A stretch of 64,000 nucleotides of DNA from Cyanobium sp. Morenito 9A2 (GCF_024345575.1 NZ_JAGQBJ010000013.1:1-64000), one strand, 5' to 3'; shown: positions 33,384 through 42,248, counted from the stretch's first letter. The notes: generated by a model from the sequence alone, not told the origin. Program-made: numbers and translations.

Positions 33384-34949
33384 GTGCTTCCCTCCCTGCC
33401 CACCCAGACCTGCGTGCTCGTGGTGGGGGCGGGCCCCACGGGCCTGCTGCTGGCGGGGGAGCTGCAGCGCCGCGGCGTGCCCACCCTGCTGATCGACGCC
33501 CGGGCCGAAGCCCTGCACTGGGACCGGGCCACGGTGATCCACCCCCTCTCGCTGGAGATCTTCGAGGCGCTGGGGCTGGTGGATCGCTTCCTCGAGGCCG
33601 GCTGCCGGCAGCGGCGGATCCTGATCCATGCCGACGGCCAAAGGCTGGGGGAACTGGATCTGGCCAGCTGCGGCAGCCGCTACGGCTTCAACCTCGGCCT
33701 CTCCGAAGAGGTGACCGAAGCGATCCTCACGGATCATCTCGAGAGCGCGGGGGGCACGGTGACGCGCGCCTGCCGGCTGGTGGGCCTCCAGCCCAGCGGC
33801 GACGGCATGAGCGCCACGGTGAGCTGCGGCGAGTGGGAGCAAACCGTGGAGGCCCGCTGGGTGGTGGGCTGCGACGGCCTGCGCAGCACCACCCGCGAGC
33901 TGAGCGGCCTCCACTTCGAGGGCCAGGCCATCGCCCGCCCCTGGGCCGTGTTCGATGCGGCCGTGGAGGGCTGGGCCGACAGCCATGAGCTGAACGCGGC
34001 CTATCTCGACGCGTCGCCGCTGATCCTCACGGCCCTGCCCGAGCAGCGCTGGCGGGTGTATCTGCGGCCCGCCGATGAGCAGGGCGATCTGGTGGCGGAA
34101 GCCACCGCCGTGCTGCAGCGTTACCTGCCGGAGGCCCACTTCAGCGCAGTGGAGAACCCCAATCTCTTCCACTGCCACAGCCGGGTGGCCAGCGCCTTCC
34201 GGGCCGGGCCGGTGTTCGTGGCGGGCGATGCCGCCCACGTCTGCTCCCCCGCCGAGGGTCACGGCATGAACTGCGGGCTGCACGATGCCGCCAACCTGGC
34301 CTGGAAGCTGGCGCTGGTGCACCACGGCGCCGCCGCCCCCGCGCTGCTGGACAGCTACGAGCAGGAGCGGCGTCCGGTGGCGCAGGCGATCTGCCGCTCC
34401 GGCGACGCCACCGAGCAGGCCCATGGCCTGAAGGAGCCCGTTGAGCGCGCCGAACGCGACCGGACCATCGCCGCCATGCTGGCCAACCCGGTGGCCCGCC
34501 AGCAGGAGGTGGTGGCGGAAACCGAGCTGAACGTGAGCTACGCCGACTCGGCGATCAGCGGCGGCAGCGGCGGCCAAGGCGGCCAACCATTCGCCGCCGG
34601 TCAACGGTTGCCCACCACAATCCCGCTGCCGCCCGGGGCTGGCGCGGCACTGCTGCACCAGCTCACCCACCGACGCGGCCACACGCTGCTGCTGCTGGCT
34701 GGTCCGCAGTCACCGCAGGAGGCACTCGCCAGCCTGCAGGCAGAGCTGGAGGCCGAGCGGGCCACCGGCATGGTTCCGCCGGCGCTGGTGGAGGCGGTGG
34801 TGTCGCTGCGGCTGGAGGAGGCGCCCAGCCTGGGCCTGGGCCCCCTCACCCTGCTGGCCGTGCGGCCGGACGGTTTCATCGCCCTGCGGGCCGACACCGA
34901 CCACAGCGGCGCGGTGCGGCGATATGCCGAGCTGGTGCTGGGCCGCTGA
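33384..34949 (+). CDS. FAD-dependent aromatic-ring monooxygenase (PheA/TfdB/UbiH type)
   Basis: 521 residues. LVVGAGPTGLLLAGELQRRG is the FAD-binding GxGxxG (about 10-29). The DG motif WVVGCDGLRSTTRELSG (about 155-171) contacts NADPH and FAD. VFVAGDAAHVCSPAEGHGMN followed by CGLHDAANLAWKLALV is the GD motif. The C-terminal 100 residues (AGQRLPTTIPLPPG, LLLAGPQS, LLAVRPDGFIALRAD) form the thioredoxin-like tail of phenol-hydroxylase-type enzymes. Hydroxylates an aromatic or polyketide substrate. GTG 33384 start. Confidence 0.85.
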   Translation: MLPSLPTQTCVLVVGAGPTGLLLAGELQRRGVPTLLIDARAEALHWDRATVIHPLSLEIFEALGLVDRFLEAGCRQRRILIHADGQRLGELDLASCGSRYGFNLGLSEEVTEAILTDHLESAGGTVTRACRLVGLQPSGDGMSATVSCGEWEQTVEARWVVGCDGLRSTTRELSGLHFEGQAIARPWAVFDAAVEGWADSHELNAAYLDASPLILTALPEQRWRVYLRPADEQGDLVAEATAVLQRYLPEAHFSAVENPNLFHCHSRVASAFRAGPVFVAGDAAHVCSPAEGHGMNCGLHDAANLAWKLALVHHGAAAPALLDSYEQERRPVAQAICRSGDATEQAHGLKEPVERAERDRTIAAMLANPVARQQEVVAETELNVSYADSAISGGSGGQGGQPFAAGQRLPTTIPLPPGAGAALLHQLTHRRGHTLLLLAGPQSPQEALASLQAELEAERATGMVPPALVEAVVSLRLEEAPSLGLGPLTLLAVRPDGFIALRADTDHSGAVRRYAELVLGR

Positions 34950-34959
34950 GCCGGTCTGC

Positions 34960-35202
34960 TCACCAGCCCGGTTGGCTGCTCAGCTCCGTTGAGGATGTGG
35001 CCCTCCCATCCAGGATCGATTCGCCCATTCGAGGAATTGAGACCATCTGCAGGGTTCCCCAGATGGCCCGCCAGTCGTCTTCCGATTGGAGCATGGCGTT
35101 GCCACGCTTGCCGGTGATCTGGATCGGCTCATGGGATTGCCCCACCTCGTCGATGAAGGCGTCCAGCCGCTTTCGGGCCTCGGTGGCGGAAAGACTGCTC
35201 AC
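34960..35202 (-). CDS. YefM/Phd-family antitoxin, orphan
   Basis: 80 residues from GTG 35202, which has AGGA four bases upstream. [40 protein letters not shown] and [19 protein letters not shown] fit the YefM/Phd fold from DNA-binding N-terminus to toxin-wrapping tail. No YoeB/RelE toxin gene follows; the next gene, downstream on the other strand, is the monooxygenase. The toxin seems lost, leaving a lone antitoxin that may still repress or neutralise in trans. Confidence 0.75.
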   Translation of the reverse strand: MSSLSATEARKRLDAFIDEVGQSHEPIQITGKRGNAMLQSEDDWRAIWGTLQMVSIPRMGESILDGRATSSTELSSQPGW

Positions 35203-35434
35203 AGATCCTGCAGAAGGCGTACGCCAAAGCGCATTGCTCTCGGTTCTCGTCCGGGCTGGTTTCGTTGCGGCATCAGCGGGGGGAGAACTCAACCCATCAG
35301 TTCCACCCCTGTCACCCCAACCTTCACCCCCACCCCTCACCATCGCAAGCGGCGGCAACAGCTCAGCGGGACTGGAGCGCTGCGGGCGCCGGCGAAGTTG
35401 AAGCTCGAACGCACCGGCAAAAGGCACTCCAGCG

Positions 35435-35458
35435 ATGGCGACAGGTTCGCCAGGATGA
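35435..35458 (+). promoter_or_regulatory. Seven-codon upstream ORF overlapping the first selO start
   Basis: ATG GCG ACA GGT TCG CCA GGA TGA encodes MATGSPG and its stop overlaps the selO ATG at 35455. A 28-nt block containing it is identical upstream of the second selo gene, though the flanks differ. Possible translational coupling; unproven. Confidence 0.35.
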
Positions 35459-37203
35459 TGAGCTCAAGGCCAGGGCCCGCCCCAGGCCGCCCAACACCCG
35501 AGAGACCCGTGCCGACTGCCACGCCGACAGCGACGACCACAAGCTTTGCGGAGTTCGCCCAACGGGCTGACTACTCGCTGCTGGATTCCCTGCAGGCGGA
35601 TCCCCAGGCCACCGGCGATGGCCACGATCACCGGCCCCGCCAGGTGTTCTCCGGTCATTACGTGCCGGTGACACCAACCCCGCTTCCGGCACCGGAGGTG
35701 GTGGCGCACAGCAGAACCCTCTTTGGCGAGCTGGGCCTGAGCGATGCGCTGGCACACGACGACCAGTTCCGCCGTCTGTTTTCCGGCGACATCACGGCGG
35801 CGCAGGAGCCGATGCGGCCCTATGGCTGGGCCACCGGCTATGCCCTCTCGATCTACGGCAGCGAATACATCCAGCAGTGCCCGTTCGGCACCGGCAACGG
35901 CTACGGCGATGGCCGGGCCATTTCCGTGTTCGAAGGCGTGTTCAACGGCCGGCGCTGGGAACTGCAGCTCAAGGGCGGTGGCCCGACGCCCTACGGCCGC
36001 GGCGCCGATGGCCGCGCCGTGCTGCGCTCCAGCGTGCGCGAGTTCCTGGCGCAGGAGTTCATGCACGCCCTGGGGGTGCCCACCTCCCGCTCGCTGACGC
36101 TGTATGCGTCCGGCTCGGAAACCGTGCGGCGGCCCTGGTATGCGCCGAACTCCCGCTCGTTTGATCCCGACATCCTGGTGGACAACCCGGCGGCGATCAC
36201 CACCCGGGTGGCGCCGTCGTTTCTGCGGGTGGGCCAGCTGGAGCTGTTCGCCCGGCGCGTCCGCCGCGGTGCCCATCCGCAGGCGCTGCATGAGCTGCGG
36301 ATGATCGTGGCTCACCTGATCGAGCGCAACTACCGGCAGGAGATCGATCCGGGCCTGGCGTTCAGCGACCAGGTGGTGGCGCTGGCGGGGTTGTTCCGCG
36401 GACGGCTCACGTCTCTGGTGGCGAACTGGATGCGCGTGGGCTACTGCCAGGGCAATTTCAACAGCGACAACTGCGCGGCAGGGGGCTACACCCTCGACTA
36501 CGGCCCCTTCGGATTCTGCGAACTGTTCGATCCCCGGTTTCAGCCCTGGACCGGCGGCGGCGAGCATTTCTGCTTCTTCAACCAACCGGCGGCGGCTGAA
36601 GCCAACTACCAGATGTTCTGGGCCGCCCTCCGGCCGCTGCTCGAGGGCCACTCGCAGGCCCTGGCGCGGCTGGATCAGATCCAGGGCGGCTTCGCCGAAG
36701 CGATGCGCCAAGAGATCGAGGCGATGTGGGCCAGCAAGCTCGGCCTCTCTACCTATGACGTTGAACTGGTGAACGAGCTGCTGGAGCTGATGGTGCGCTC
36801 CAAGGTGGATTACTCGATCTTTTTCCGCCGGCTCTCTGAGATCCCCGAGCAACTCTCCGCCTTGAAAGAGAGCTTCTACCTGCCGTGTTCGGAAGAGCTT
36901 GAGGCGCGATGGACGCAGTGGCTGCAACGCTGGCGGGATCGCATCACGGCAGGCGGCGACACCAAGGTGACATCCGCAGCGATGCAACGCGTGAACCCCG
37001 CGATCACCTGGCGCGAATGGCTGATTGCCCCGGCCTATGAACAGGCGGCCCAGGGGGATTTCAGCCTGGTCCAGGAGCTGCAGGAAGTGTTCAGCCATCC
37101 CTATGACGAACCATCCGCGGAGTTTGCGGCGAGGTACGACCGCCTGAAGCCCCGAGAGTTCTTCAACGCCGGTGGCGTGTCGCACTACAGCTGTTCGTCG
37201 TGA
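35455..37203 (+). CDS. selO: SelO-family protein adenylyltransferase (copy 1)
   Basis: 582 residues, a pseudokinase-fold enzyme that transfers AMP from ATP to protein hydroxyls. Visible hallmarks are [80 protein letters not shown], the metal-binding NFNSDN and [18 protein letters not shown]. The cyanobacterial/algal subtype shows in CQGNFNSDN, where many bacteria have HGVMNTDN. It ends SHYSCSS: Cys sits where eukaryotic SelO has selenocysteine (USS). The N-terminus before [10 protein letters not shown] is low-complexity and differs from copy 2. Starts ATGATG at 35455. Confidence 0.85.
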   Translation: MMSSRPGPAPGRPTPERPVPTATPTATTTSFAEFAQRADYSLLDSLQADPQATGDGHDHRPRQVFSGHYVPVTPTPLPAPEVVAHSRTLFGELGLSDALAHDDQFRRLFSGDITAAQEPMRPYGWATGYALSIYGSEYIQQCPFGTGNGYGDGRAISVFEGVFNGRRWELQLKGGGPTPYGRGADGRAVLRSSVREFLAQEFMHALGVPTSRSLTLYASGSETVRRPWYAPNSRSFDPDILVDNPAAITTRVAPSFLRVGQLELFARRVRRGAHPQALHELRMIVAHLIERNYRQEIDPGLAFSDQVVALAGLFRGRLTSLVANWMRVGYCQGNFNSDNCAAGGYTLDYGPFGFCELFDPRFQPWTGGGEHFCFFNQPAAAEANYQMFWAALRPLLEGHSQALARLDQIQGGFAEAMRQEIEAMWASKLGLSTYDVELVNELLELMVRSKVDYSIFFRRLSEIPEQLSALKESFYLPCSEELEARWTQWLQRWRDRITAGGDTKVTSAAMQRVNPAITWREWLIAPAYEQAAQGDFSLVQELQEVFSHPYDEPSAEFAARYDRLKPREFFNAGGVSHYSCSS

Positions 37204-37213
37204 ACCGACCACA

Positions 37214-37224
37214 TCTACACTTGG
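37214..37224 (+). promoter_or_regulatory. Motif shared by two vapB promoters
   Basis: TCTACACTTGG lies 25 bp upstream of the vapB start at 37250. TCTAGACTTGG lies 19 bp upstream of the other AbrB-type vapB at 44751. The TACACT/TAGACT core could be a -10 element, with the motif serving as an autoregulatory operator. Confidence 0.35.
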
Positions 37225-37249
37225 CTGTACCCACGCGAGGAGTTGTCCT

Positions 37250-37504
37250 GTGGAGGTCCTGCCCAGCCGCGTGTTGATGAACGGCAACAGCCAGGCCGTG
37301 CGCATTCCCGCGGAGTTTCGCCTCGGCACCGATCGCGTGCAGATCAGCCGCACTCCGGAGGGTGATCTGCTCATTCACCCCTGTCCCAGCCAGCGGGGGC
37401 AAGCCCTGCTGCAGGCGCTCAGTGGGTTGGATGCCGACTTCCTGGAGGCGCTGGAGCAACAGCAGGCCGACAAGCTGCCGGTGCAGGAACGGGAAGCCCT
37501 GTGA
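37250..37504 (+). CDS. vapB: VapB-type antitoxin (AbrB/SpoVT fold)
   Basis: 84 residues from GTG 37250. MNGNSQAVRIPAEFRLGTDR is the swapped-hairpin AbrB DNA-binding motif (NGNSQAVRIP), followed by an acidic C-terminus (LSGLDADFLEALEQQQADKL) that would wrap the toxin. The TGA overlaps the GTG of the downstream vapC. That toxin is frameshifted, so the antitoxin is probably left alone. Confidence 0.8.
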   Translation: MEVLPSRVLMNGNSQAVRIPAEFRLGTDRVQISRTPEGDLLIHPCPSQRGQALLQALSGLDADFLEALEQQQADKLPVQEREAL

Positions 37505-37907
37505 TCTACCTGCTCGATACGAACTCCTCTTCTATCTGAGCAAGAACCGTCCGCCCCAGGTGGCCGAGCGCATCGATGCCCTCAGCGATGACGACACCAT
37601 CGCCATGTCGTTCATCACCTGGGCCGAGTTGCTACGTGGGGAAGCGGGCAGTCGGCGGCGGGAGGCCACCCTGCAGCAGCTGGAGGCCCTGACGCGATTG
37701 GTGCCGGTGCTCTATCCCCAGGGACCGGGAATCTGCGAGCACTACGCCGTTCAGGCCACCGCCTTGAAGCGCCGTGCCACACCGATCGGCGCCAACGACC
37801 TCTGGATCGCCTGTCACGCCCTGGCGATCGGCGCCACCGTGGTGAGCCACAACGTCAGCGAGTTCAGCCGCGTCGATAGGCTGCAGCTGGTGGACTGGGC
37901 CGCCTGA
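37501..37907 (+). pseudogene. vapC: VapC-type PIN toxin, frameshifted
   Basis: GTG 37501 begins VIYLLDTN, the PIN start with its first catalytic Asp, but the frame ends at TGA 37537. One base seems lost between 37524 and 37527. The remaining frame reads LFYLSKNRPPQVAERIDALS, SFITWAELLRGEAGSRRREA and GANDLWIACHALAIGATVVS, holding the second (Glu) and third (Asp) acidic residues, and ends NVSEFSRVDRLQLVDW. The RNase would be complete if the lost base were restored. Confidence 0.8.
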
Positions 37908-37963
37908 ATCTCCCCCTCACACCGCCAACGAATCGGCAGCGTCACCCCGCCAAGCTTGTTCTC

Positions 37964-37990
37964 AACTGCTGCGCAGAAGCCTGCGGCTAC
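37964..37990 (-). repeat. 27-nt dispersed repeat, copy R1
   Basis: The minus strand carries the core GGCTTCTGCGCAGCAGT. Compared with the uninterrupted paralogue near 45615, these 27 nt stand where the paralogue has 3 nt (CTC). They encode VAAGFCAAV between FVR and ENKLGGVTLP. Confidence 0.75.
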
Positions 37991-38197
37991 CCGCACAAAC
38001 AGCATCACGCGGCTGCTGCGCTCGGCGTGGCGGATGTAGCGCTGGCCGGTAACGGAGGCTTCGCGGGTGAGGCTCTGGCTCTCCCAGTGGAAATCCCACT
38101 GGGAGATCGCGCCGTCGTTGGTGCGGGTGGTGGGGGAGAACAGGCGCTCGGACTTCTTGAGGGTGATTAAAATGACATCGCACTGGGTCGCCTTATC

Positions 38198-38224
38198 GAA
38201 GCCGACGGCTTCTGCGAGGCAGTG
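38198..38224 (+). repeat. 27-nt dispersed repeat, copy R2
   Basis: The plus strand reads GACGGCTTCTGCGAGGCAGTG at its core. It replaces 3 nt of the paralogue (AAA in CATCAAAGAACACCCC near 45828). It is in the opposite orientation to R1 and R3, yet the host frame stays open. Confidence 0.7.
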
Positions 38225-38233
38225 GAGGACTCC

Positions 38234-38260
38234 AACTGCTGCGCAGAAGCCTTCGGCTAC
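38234..38260 (-). repeat. 27-nt dispersed repeat, copy R3
   Basis: The minus strand carries GAAGGCTTCTGCGCAGCAGT, differing from R1 by a single base over 27 nt. It replaces CTC of the paralogue just before GCGGCCGGGGAAGG. It lies 9 nt from R2. Confidence 0.75.
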
Positions 38261-38296
38261 GCGGCCGGGGAAGGGCCTGGCCTCGTTGATTTGGCC

Positions 38297-38323
38297 ATGG
38301 CCGAAGGCATCTGCGTAGCAGTG
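38297..38323 (+). repeat. 27-nt dispersed repeat, copy R4
   Basis: The plus strand reads GAAGGCATCTGCGTAGCAGTG at its core. It sits at the point where an internal block of the helicase paralogue is missing, so its borders cannot be set by comparison. Confidence 0.6.
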
Positions 38324-38398
38324 GGCGGCAGCCCAGAGCTGGACGAGGGCCTCGGCCAGGGGCACGTGCTGCCGGACGCTGAAACTGTCGCCGTGGGC

Positions 38399-39098
38399 TC
38401 ATCCGAGGGCGACCCCGCCGCCAACCAGCCCAGCGCCCTGTTCCTGCCCGGGTGCCTGGGGTGGCCCAGGCGGCAGGTTGAGTTCGGCGCGCCACTGGCT
38501 GAGGGGCTTGTTCCAGCCTTCTTCCCAGCGCTGGGCGAACAGGGGCTGCGCCTGCTGGCCCATCTGCAGTCCGGTGAGGATTGCCTCCACCAGCAGGGGC
38601 AGTTGCTCGGGTTCGAAGAGGGTGGTGGAGAGCAGGGCCTGGGCCGTGAGCAGGCTGGCGAGGGGGTAGGGGAACTGGCTGAGGTGGAAGGCCTGCAGGG
38701 CGATCTCCCCGTGCACCGAGGTATCGAAGCCGGTGAGCAGGTGCCAGAGGTCATGGGTCTGGCTGAGCCGTAGTTCCACATAGATCCCATCGGTGCTCGG
38801 CACCATGCCGGCATGGAGGTTGGGGTCGTAGCCGAGGCGGGCCAGCCTCATGGCGTAGGTGTGGCCGAGGGAGCCGCTCGGCAGGGCGGCCAGGGCCTCC
38901 AGGTTCTGGGGCCCGGGGATGTAGCGCTCCTCGATCAGGGCGGCGCAGGCGGGATCACGGCGCAGGTGCTCGGCCGCCAGTCCGTAGGAGGGGGTGGCGA
39001 GCAGGGCGTCGGTGAGGGCCCCCACCAGCTCGAGGTCGTCGTCGCCTCCGGTCATGGCGAGGAAGGTGCCGAGCACTCGGAATGGGGTGGTGGTCATG
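38399..39098 (-). CDS. Coq4-family protein
   Basis: About 232 residues. YIPGPQNLEALAALPSGSLG, HTYAMRLARLGYDPNLHAG and SQTHDLWHLLTGFDTSVHGE carry the Coq4 metal-site motif HDxxH-x(n)-E, and ALQAFHLSQFPYPLASLLTA continues the family. Coq4 is needed for ubiquinone synthesis in mitochondria; cyanobacteria make plastoquinone, so the role here is open (perhaps quinone or lipid binding). A well-formed promoter with an overlapping operator lies upstream, shared with a divergent TetR gene. ATG 39098 is preferred because the in-frame ATG at 39157 falls at the predicted transcription start. Confidence 0.8.
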
Positions 39099-39144
39099 GC
39101 AGGAGAGGGGAAGGAAGGGGTGCTCGGGAGGGCCGAGAGAACAT

Positions 39145-39192
39145 GAGCAAAGCTCATATCAAGAAAATATGAGCGCCCCTCAGCTTTGTCAA
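39145..39192 (-). promoter_or_regulatory. Promoter and TetR-type operator for the Coq4-like gene
   Basis: The minus strand has -35 TTGACA (39192-39187), a 17-bp spacer and -10 TATTTT (39169-39164). An 8-bp inverted repeat GCTCATAT/ATATGAGC with a 7-nt spacer (39152-39174) covers the -10, and GAGCAAAGCTC (39145-39155) adjoins it. The location between the Coq4-like gene and a divergent tetR suggests repression of both by that regulator. Confidence 0.65.
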
Positions 39193-39259
39193 GGAGGATG
39201 CGAGGATCGCTCGTGTTTTCCTGGAGTTGGCCGCTGCCGCGGCGATTCGGCCTGCCGCC

Positions 39260-39937
39260 ATGACCGACCACCCCGGATCCCCCCCTGGGTCTGCCGAGCC
39301 CTCCGGCCTGAGACGCCAGCCCCGCCAGGCCCGCAGCCAGGAGCGGGTGAGGCGGATCCTGGAGGCCGCCGAGGCGTTGTTCGTGTCCGATGGGGTGGGG
39401 ACCACCACCACCAACGCCATCGCGGCGCGGGCCGGGGTGCCGATCGGCTCCCTCTACCAGTTCTTCCCCGACAAGGGGGCGATCCTGCGCAGCCTCGCCC
39501 GGCGCTATGGGGAGCAGCTCCATGGGGAGCTGGCCGCCTTGGAGCAGGAGGAGGGCGCAACCCTGGACCTCGACGCCTACATCGAAGCGGTGGTGGCTCG
39601 CACGGATCGCTTCTTCGCCGAGCATCCCGGCTATCAGGCCATCTTCATCGACCTGCAGAGCAGCACCCCCGACCTGGTGGCGATCGAGGAGGAGACCGAT
39701 GCCCGACTGGTGGCCGATTGGTCGGTGGCCCTCGGGGCCCGGGCCGCTACCGCGGGAGCAGGCCTCAGCCCCGAGGAGGCCGGCCTGATGGCCTACGTGC
39801 TGGTGAAGACGATCGGCAACCTGCTGTGGCTTTCCCTGAGCCAGCCGCCGCCCATGCGGGCGCGGTTGGTCAAGGAGACGGTGCAACTGGCGGTGGCCTA
39901 TCTGCGCCCACGGATTGAGGGGGATCCTGGGGGCTGA
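39260..39937 (+). CDS. TetR-family transcriptional regulator
   Basis: About 225 residues. The N-terminal HTH reads RVRRILEAAEALFVSDGVGT, TTTNAIAARAGVPIGSLYQF, FPDKGAILRSLARRYGEQL, a textbook TetR DNA-binding domain. The helical ligand domain follows (YQAIFIDLQSSTPDLVAIEE; LMAYVLVKTIGNLLWLSLSQ). It is divergent from the Coq4-like gene with a palindrome between them, so it most likely controls that gene and itself. ATG 39260; an upstream ATG at 39227 is in frame. Confidence 0.85.
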   Translation: MTDHPGSPPGSAEPSGLRRQPRQARSQERVRRILEAAEALFVSDGVGTTTTNAIAARAGVPIGSLYQFFPDKGAILRSLARRYGEQLHGELAALEQEEGATLDLDAYIEAVVARTDRFFAEHPGYQAIFIDLQSSTPDLVAIEEETDARLVADWSVALGARAATAGAGLSPEEAGLMAYVLVKTIGNLLWLSLSQPPPMRARLVKETVQLAVAYLRPRIEGDPGG

Positions 39938-40010
39938 AGCCCGACGACCTTGCGAATGCCTTGGGTGAGCACGAAGCACGCGCGACGGCAATGGCATCGG
40001 CATCCCACCG

Positions 40011-40034
40011 ATGGCGACAGGTTCGCCAGGATGA
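40011..40034 (+). promoter_or_regulatory. Seven-codon upstream ORF overlapping the second selO start
   Basis: The same MATGSPG mini-ORF as at 35435, with its TGA overlapping ATG 40031. The 28-nt identical block is 40009-40036; sequences further upstream are unrelated to copy 1. Confidence 0.35.
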
Positions 40035-41794
40035 TGACTCCAGCGTCAGGGCCCTGCCCGGGCCGCTCAAAACCCGAGAGACCCGTGACGACCACAGTGC
40101 CGACACCAGTGACGACAGCCGCGCCGACAGCCACGTTCGCGGAGTTTGCCCAACGGGCCGACTATTCGCTGCTGGATTCCCTGCAGGCGGATCCCCAGGC
40201 CACCGGCGATGGCCACGATCACCGGCCCCGCCAGGTGTTCTCCGGTCATTACGTGCCGGTGACACCAACCCCGATTCCATCGCCGGAGGTGGTGGCGCAC
40301 AGCAGAACCCTCTTTGGCGAGCTGGGCCTGAGCGATGCGCTGGCACACGACGACCAGTTCCGCCGTCTGTTTTCCGGCGACATCACGGTGGCGCGGGAGC
40401 CGATGCGACCGTTTGGCTGGGCCACCGGGTATGCCCTCTCGATCTACGGCACGGAGTACATCCAGCAGTGCCCGTTTGGAACCGGCAACGGCTACGGCGA
40501 TGGCCGGGCCATTTCCGTGTTTGAAGGTGTCTTCAACGGCAGTCGTTGGGAGATGCAACTGAAAGGCGGTGGCCCGACCCCCTACTGCCGCGGGGCCGAT
40601 GGACGCGCCGTGCTGCGTTCCAGCGTGCGGGAGTTTCTGGCCCAGGAGTTCATGCACGCCCTGGGGGTTCCCACTTCACGCTCCCTGATGCTGGTGGTGT
40701 CTGGATCTGAAACCGTACGCCGGCCCTGGTACTCCCCGAACTCCCGCTCGTTCGATCCCGACATCCTGGTGGACAATCCGGCGGCGATCACCACCCGCGT
40801 GGCACCCTCCTTTCTGCGGGTGGGCCAGCTGGAGCTGTTTGCCCGCCGCGCCCGCAGCGAGGCCCATCCACAGGCGCTCAACGAGCTGCGGATGATCGTG
40901 GCGCACCTGATCGCGCGCAACTACCGGCCTGAGATTGATCCGAACCTGGAGTTCAGCGAGCAGGTGGTGGAGCTGGCGGGATTGTTTCGCACGCGGCTCA
41001 CCTCACTGGTCGCCAACTGGATGCGCGTGGGCTACTGCCAGGGCAATTTCAACAGCGACAACTGCGCGGCAGGGGGCTACACCCTCGACTACGGCCCCTT
41101 CGGCTTCTGCGAACTGTTCGATCCCCGGTTTCAACCCTGGACCGGCGGCGGCGAGCATTTCTGCTTCTTCAACCAACCGGCAGCGGCTGAAGCCAACTAC
41201 CAGATGTTCTGGGCCGCGATCCGGCCGCTGCTCCGGGGAGACACGGATGAGCTGGCAAGGCTGGATCAGATCCGTGATGGCTTCGCCGGCGCGATGCAGC
41301 AGGAGATCGAGGCGATGTGGGCCAGCAAGCTCGGCCTGATCCGCTACGACGCCGCGCTGGTGAACGAGCTGCTTGAGCTGATGGTGCTCTCGAAGGTGGA
41401 CTACACGATCTTCTTCCGCAGGTTGTCGGATATCCCCGAGCAGCTTTCAAGCCTGAAAGAGAGCTTCTATGTGCCCAGCTCAGAGCAGCTCGATGGGCAA
41501 TGGACGCACTGGCTGCAGCGGTGGAGGGATCAGGTCACCAGCAGCGGCGACCCCCGTGAGACATCCGCAGCGATGAAACGCGTGAATCCGGCCATCACTT
41601 GGCGCGAATGGCTGATCGCCCCGGCCTATGAACAGGCGGCGCAAGGGGAGTTCAGGCTGGTCAGGGAGCTGCAGGAGGTGTTCAGCCATCCCTATGACGA
41701 GCTATCCCCGGAGCTTCAGGCGACCTATGACCGCCTGAAGCCCAGGGAATTCTTCAACGCCGGAGGCGTGTCCCACTACAGCTGTTCGTCCTGA
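40031..41794 (+). CDS. selO: SelO-family protein adenylyltransferase (copy 2)
   Basis: 587 residues, closely similar to copy 1 over the whole catalytic domain (identical in [34 protein letters not shown] and SHYSCSS). Differences include [13 protein letters not shown] where copy 1 has [13 protein letters not shown] (an extra Cys near the nucleotide site), [12 protein letters not shown] for [12 protein letters not shown], and a different low-complexity N-terminus. The catalytic Asp/Asn motifs (NSDN, DYGP) are kept, so both copies should be active. It follows the tetR gene by about 90 bp. The duplication covers the gene and its 28-nt leader only; flanks differ. Confidence 0.85.
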   Translation: MMTPASGPCPGRSKPERPVTTTVPTPVTTAAPTATFAEFAQRADYSLLDSLQADPQATGDGHDHRPRQVFSGHYVPVTPTPIPSPEVVAHSRTLFGELGLSDALAHDDQFRRLFSGDITVAREPMRPFGWATGYALSIYGTEYIQQCPFGTGNGYGDGRAISVFEGVFNGSRWEMQLKGGGPTPYCRGADGRAVLRSSVREFLAQEFMHALGVPTSRSLMLVVSGSETVRRPWYSPNSRSFDPDILVDNPAAITTRVAPSFLRVGQLELFARRARSEAHPQALNELRMIVAHLIARNYRPEIDPNLEFSEQVVELAGLFRTRLTSLVANWMRVGYCQGNFNSDNCAAGGYTLDYGPFGFCELFDPRFQPWTGGGEHFCFFNQPAAAEANYQMFWAAIRPLLRGDTDELARLDQIRDGFAGAMQQEIEAMWASKLGLIRYDAALVNELLELMVLSKVDYTIFFRRLSDIPEQLSSLKESFYVPSSEQLDGQWTHWLQRWRDQVTSSGDPRETSAAMKRVNPAITWREWLIAPAYEQAAQGEFRLVRELQEVFSHPYDELSPELQATYDRLKPREFFNAGGVSHYSCSS

Positions 41795-41810
41795 GCCGCG
41801 TCTGGCGGTC

Positions 41811-42248
41811 TCAGGCATCGATCAACCACAGGGCCTCGCGGCCGCCAGCCACCGCCTCGCAGCTGAGGCGGCGATCGAAGCTCACCAGCCAGCCACCGCG
41901 GTGCACCGCCAGCGCCAGAAGATAGGTGTCGGTGAGCTGGCTTGCCTCCAGCAGGTGCGATGCATCCACACCGCTGTGGCCCAGCAGGCTGAGCGAATCC
42001 GGCCAGAACTGATGCTGCGGGTGGCGGATCAGTTCCGCCATCAAAGGGGCCACCACCGCCGGCGGCCCCGGACTGTTGGGGTAGCGCGGCTGGCCGAGGA
42101 TGCGCAGCACGGCGTTCTGGGTGAGGGGGCAGGTGGCCCAGCCATGGGCCTGCGCTGCCGCAAACCAGCCATGGGCAGGTTCATGGTGTACGTGGCGCCG
42201 ATCCAGCAGGGCGATCAGCACGTTCACATCCAGTAGAGCCACCCTCAC
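41811..42248 (-). CDS. PIN-domain toxin (VapC family)
   Basis: 145 residues. RVALLDVNVLIALLDRRHVH carries the first PIN Asp, followed by HHEPAHGWFAAAQAHGWATC and LTQNAVLRIL. The later acidic cluster is in LTDTYLLALAVHRGGWLVSF, and DRRL follows. It has the N-D-x-L variant of the PIN core used by the TA_0919/VapC subgroup. Predicted ribonuclease. It lies just downstream of, and overlaps by 4 bp, its probable antitoxin. Confidence 0.8.
   Translation of the reverse strand: MRVALLDVNVLIALLDRRHVHHEPAHGWFAAAQAHGWATCPLTQNAVLRILGQPRYPNSPGPPAVVAPLMAELIRHPQHQFWPDSLSLLGHSGVDASHLLEASQLTDTYLLALAVHRGGWLVSFDRRLSCEAVAGGREALWLIDA

Larger units (their letters stand above)
37906..38365 (-). pseudogene. Scrambled copy of the helicase C-terminus
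   Basis: Minus-strand sequence matching the last ~190 codons of the gene at 45465: PLAEALVQLWAA, INEARPFPGR, ITLKKSERLFSPTTRTNDGA, FHWESQSLTREASVTGQRYI and FVR...GVTLP. An internal block between LWAA and INEARPFPG is deleted, and a second gap follows GVTLP. Four copies of a 27-nt repeat are inserted (listed separately). The frame stays open despite this. Nothing upstream encodes the rest of the protein. Confidence 0.8.

Noticed and set aside
35464-37374. A 636-codon minus-strand open frame
   Set aside because: Antisense of the first selO gene; long opposite-strand frames are common at this GC content.
37964-38323. Repeats R1-R4 as a CRISPR array
   Set aside because: Spacing is irregular, copies are in both orientations and lie inside a coding relic; no cas genes are present.
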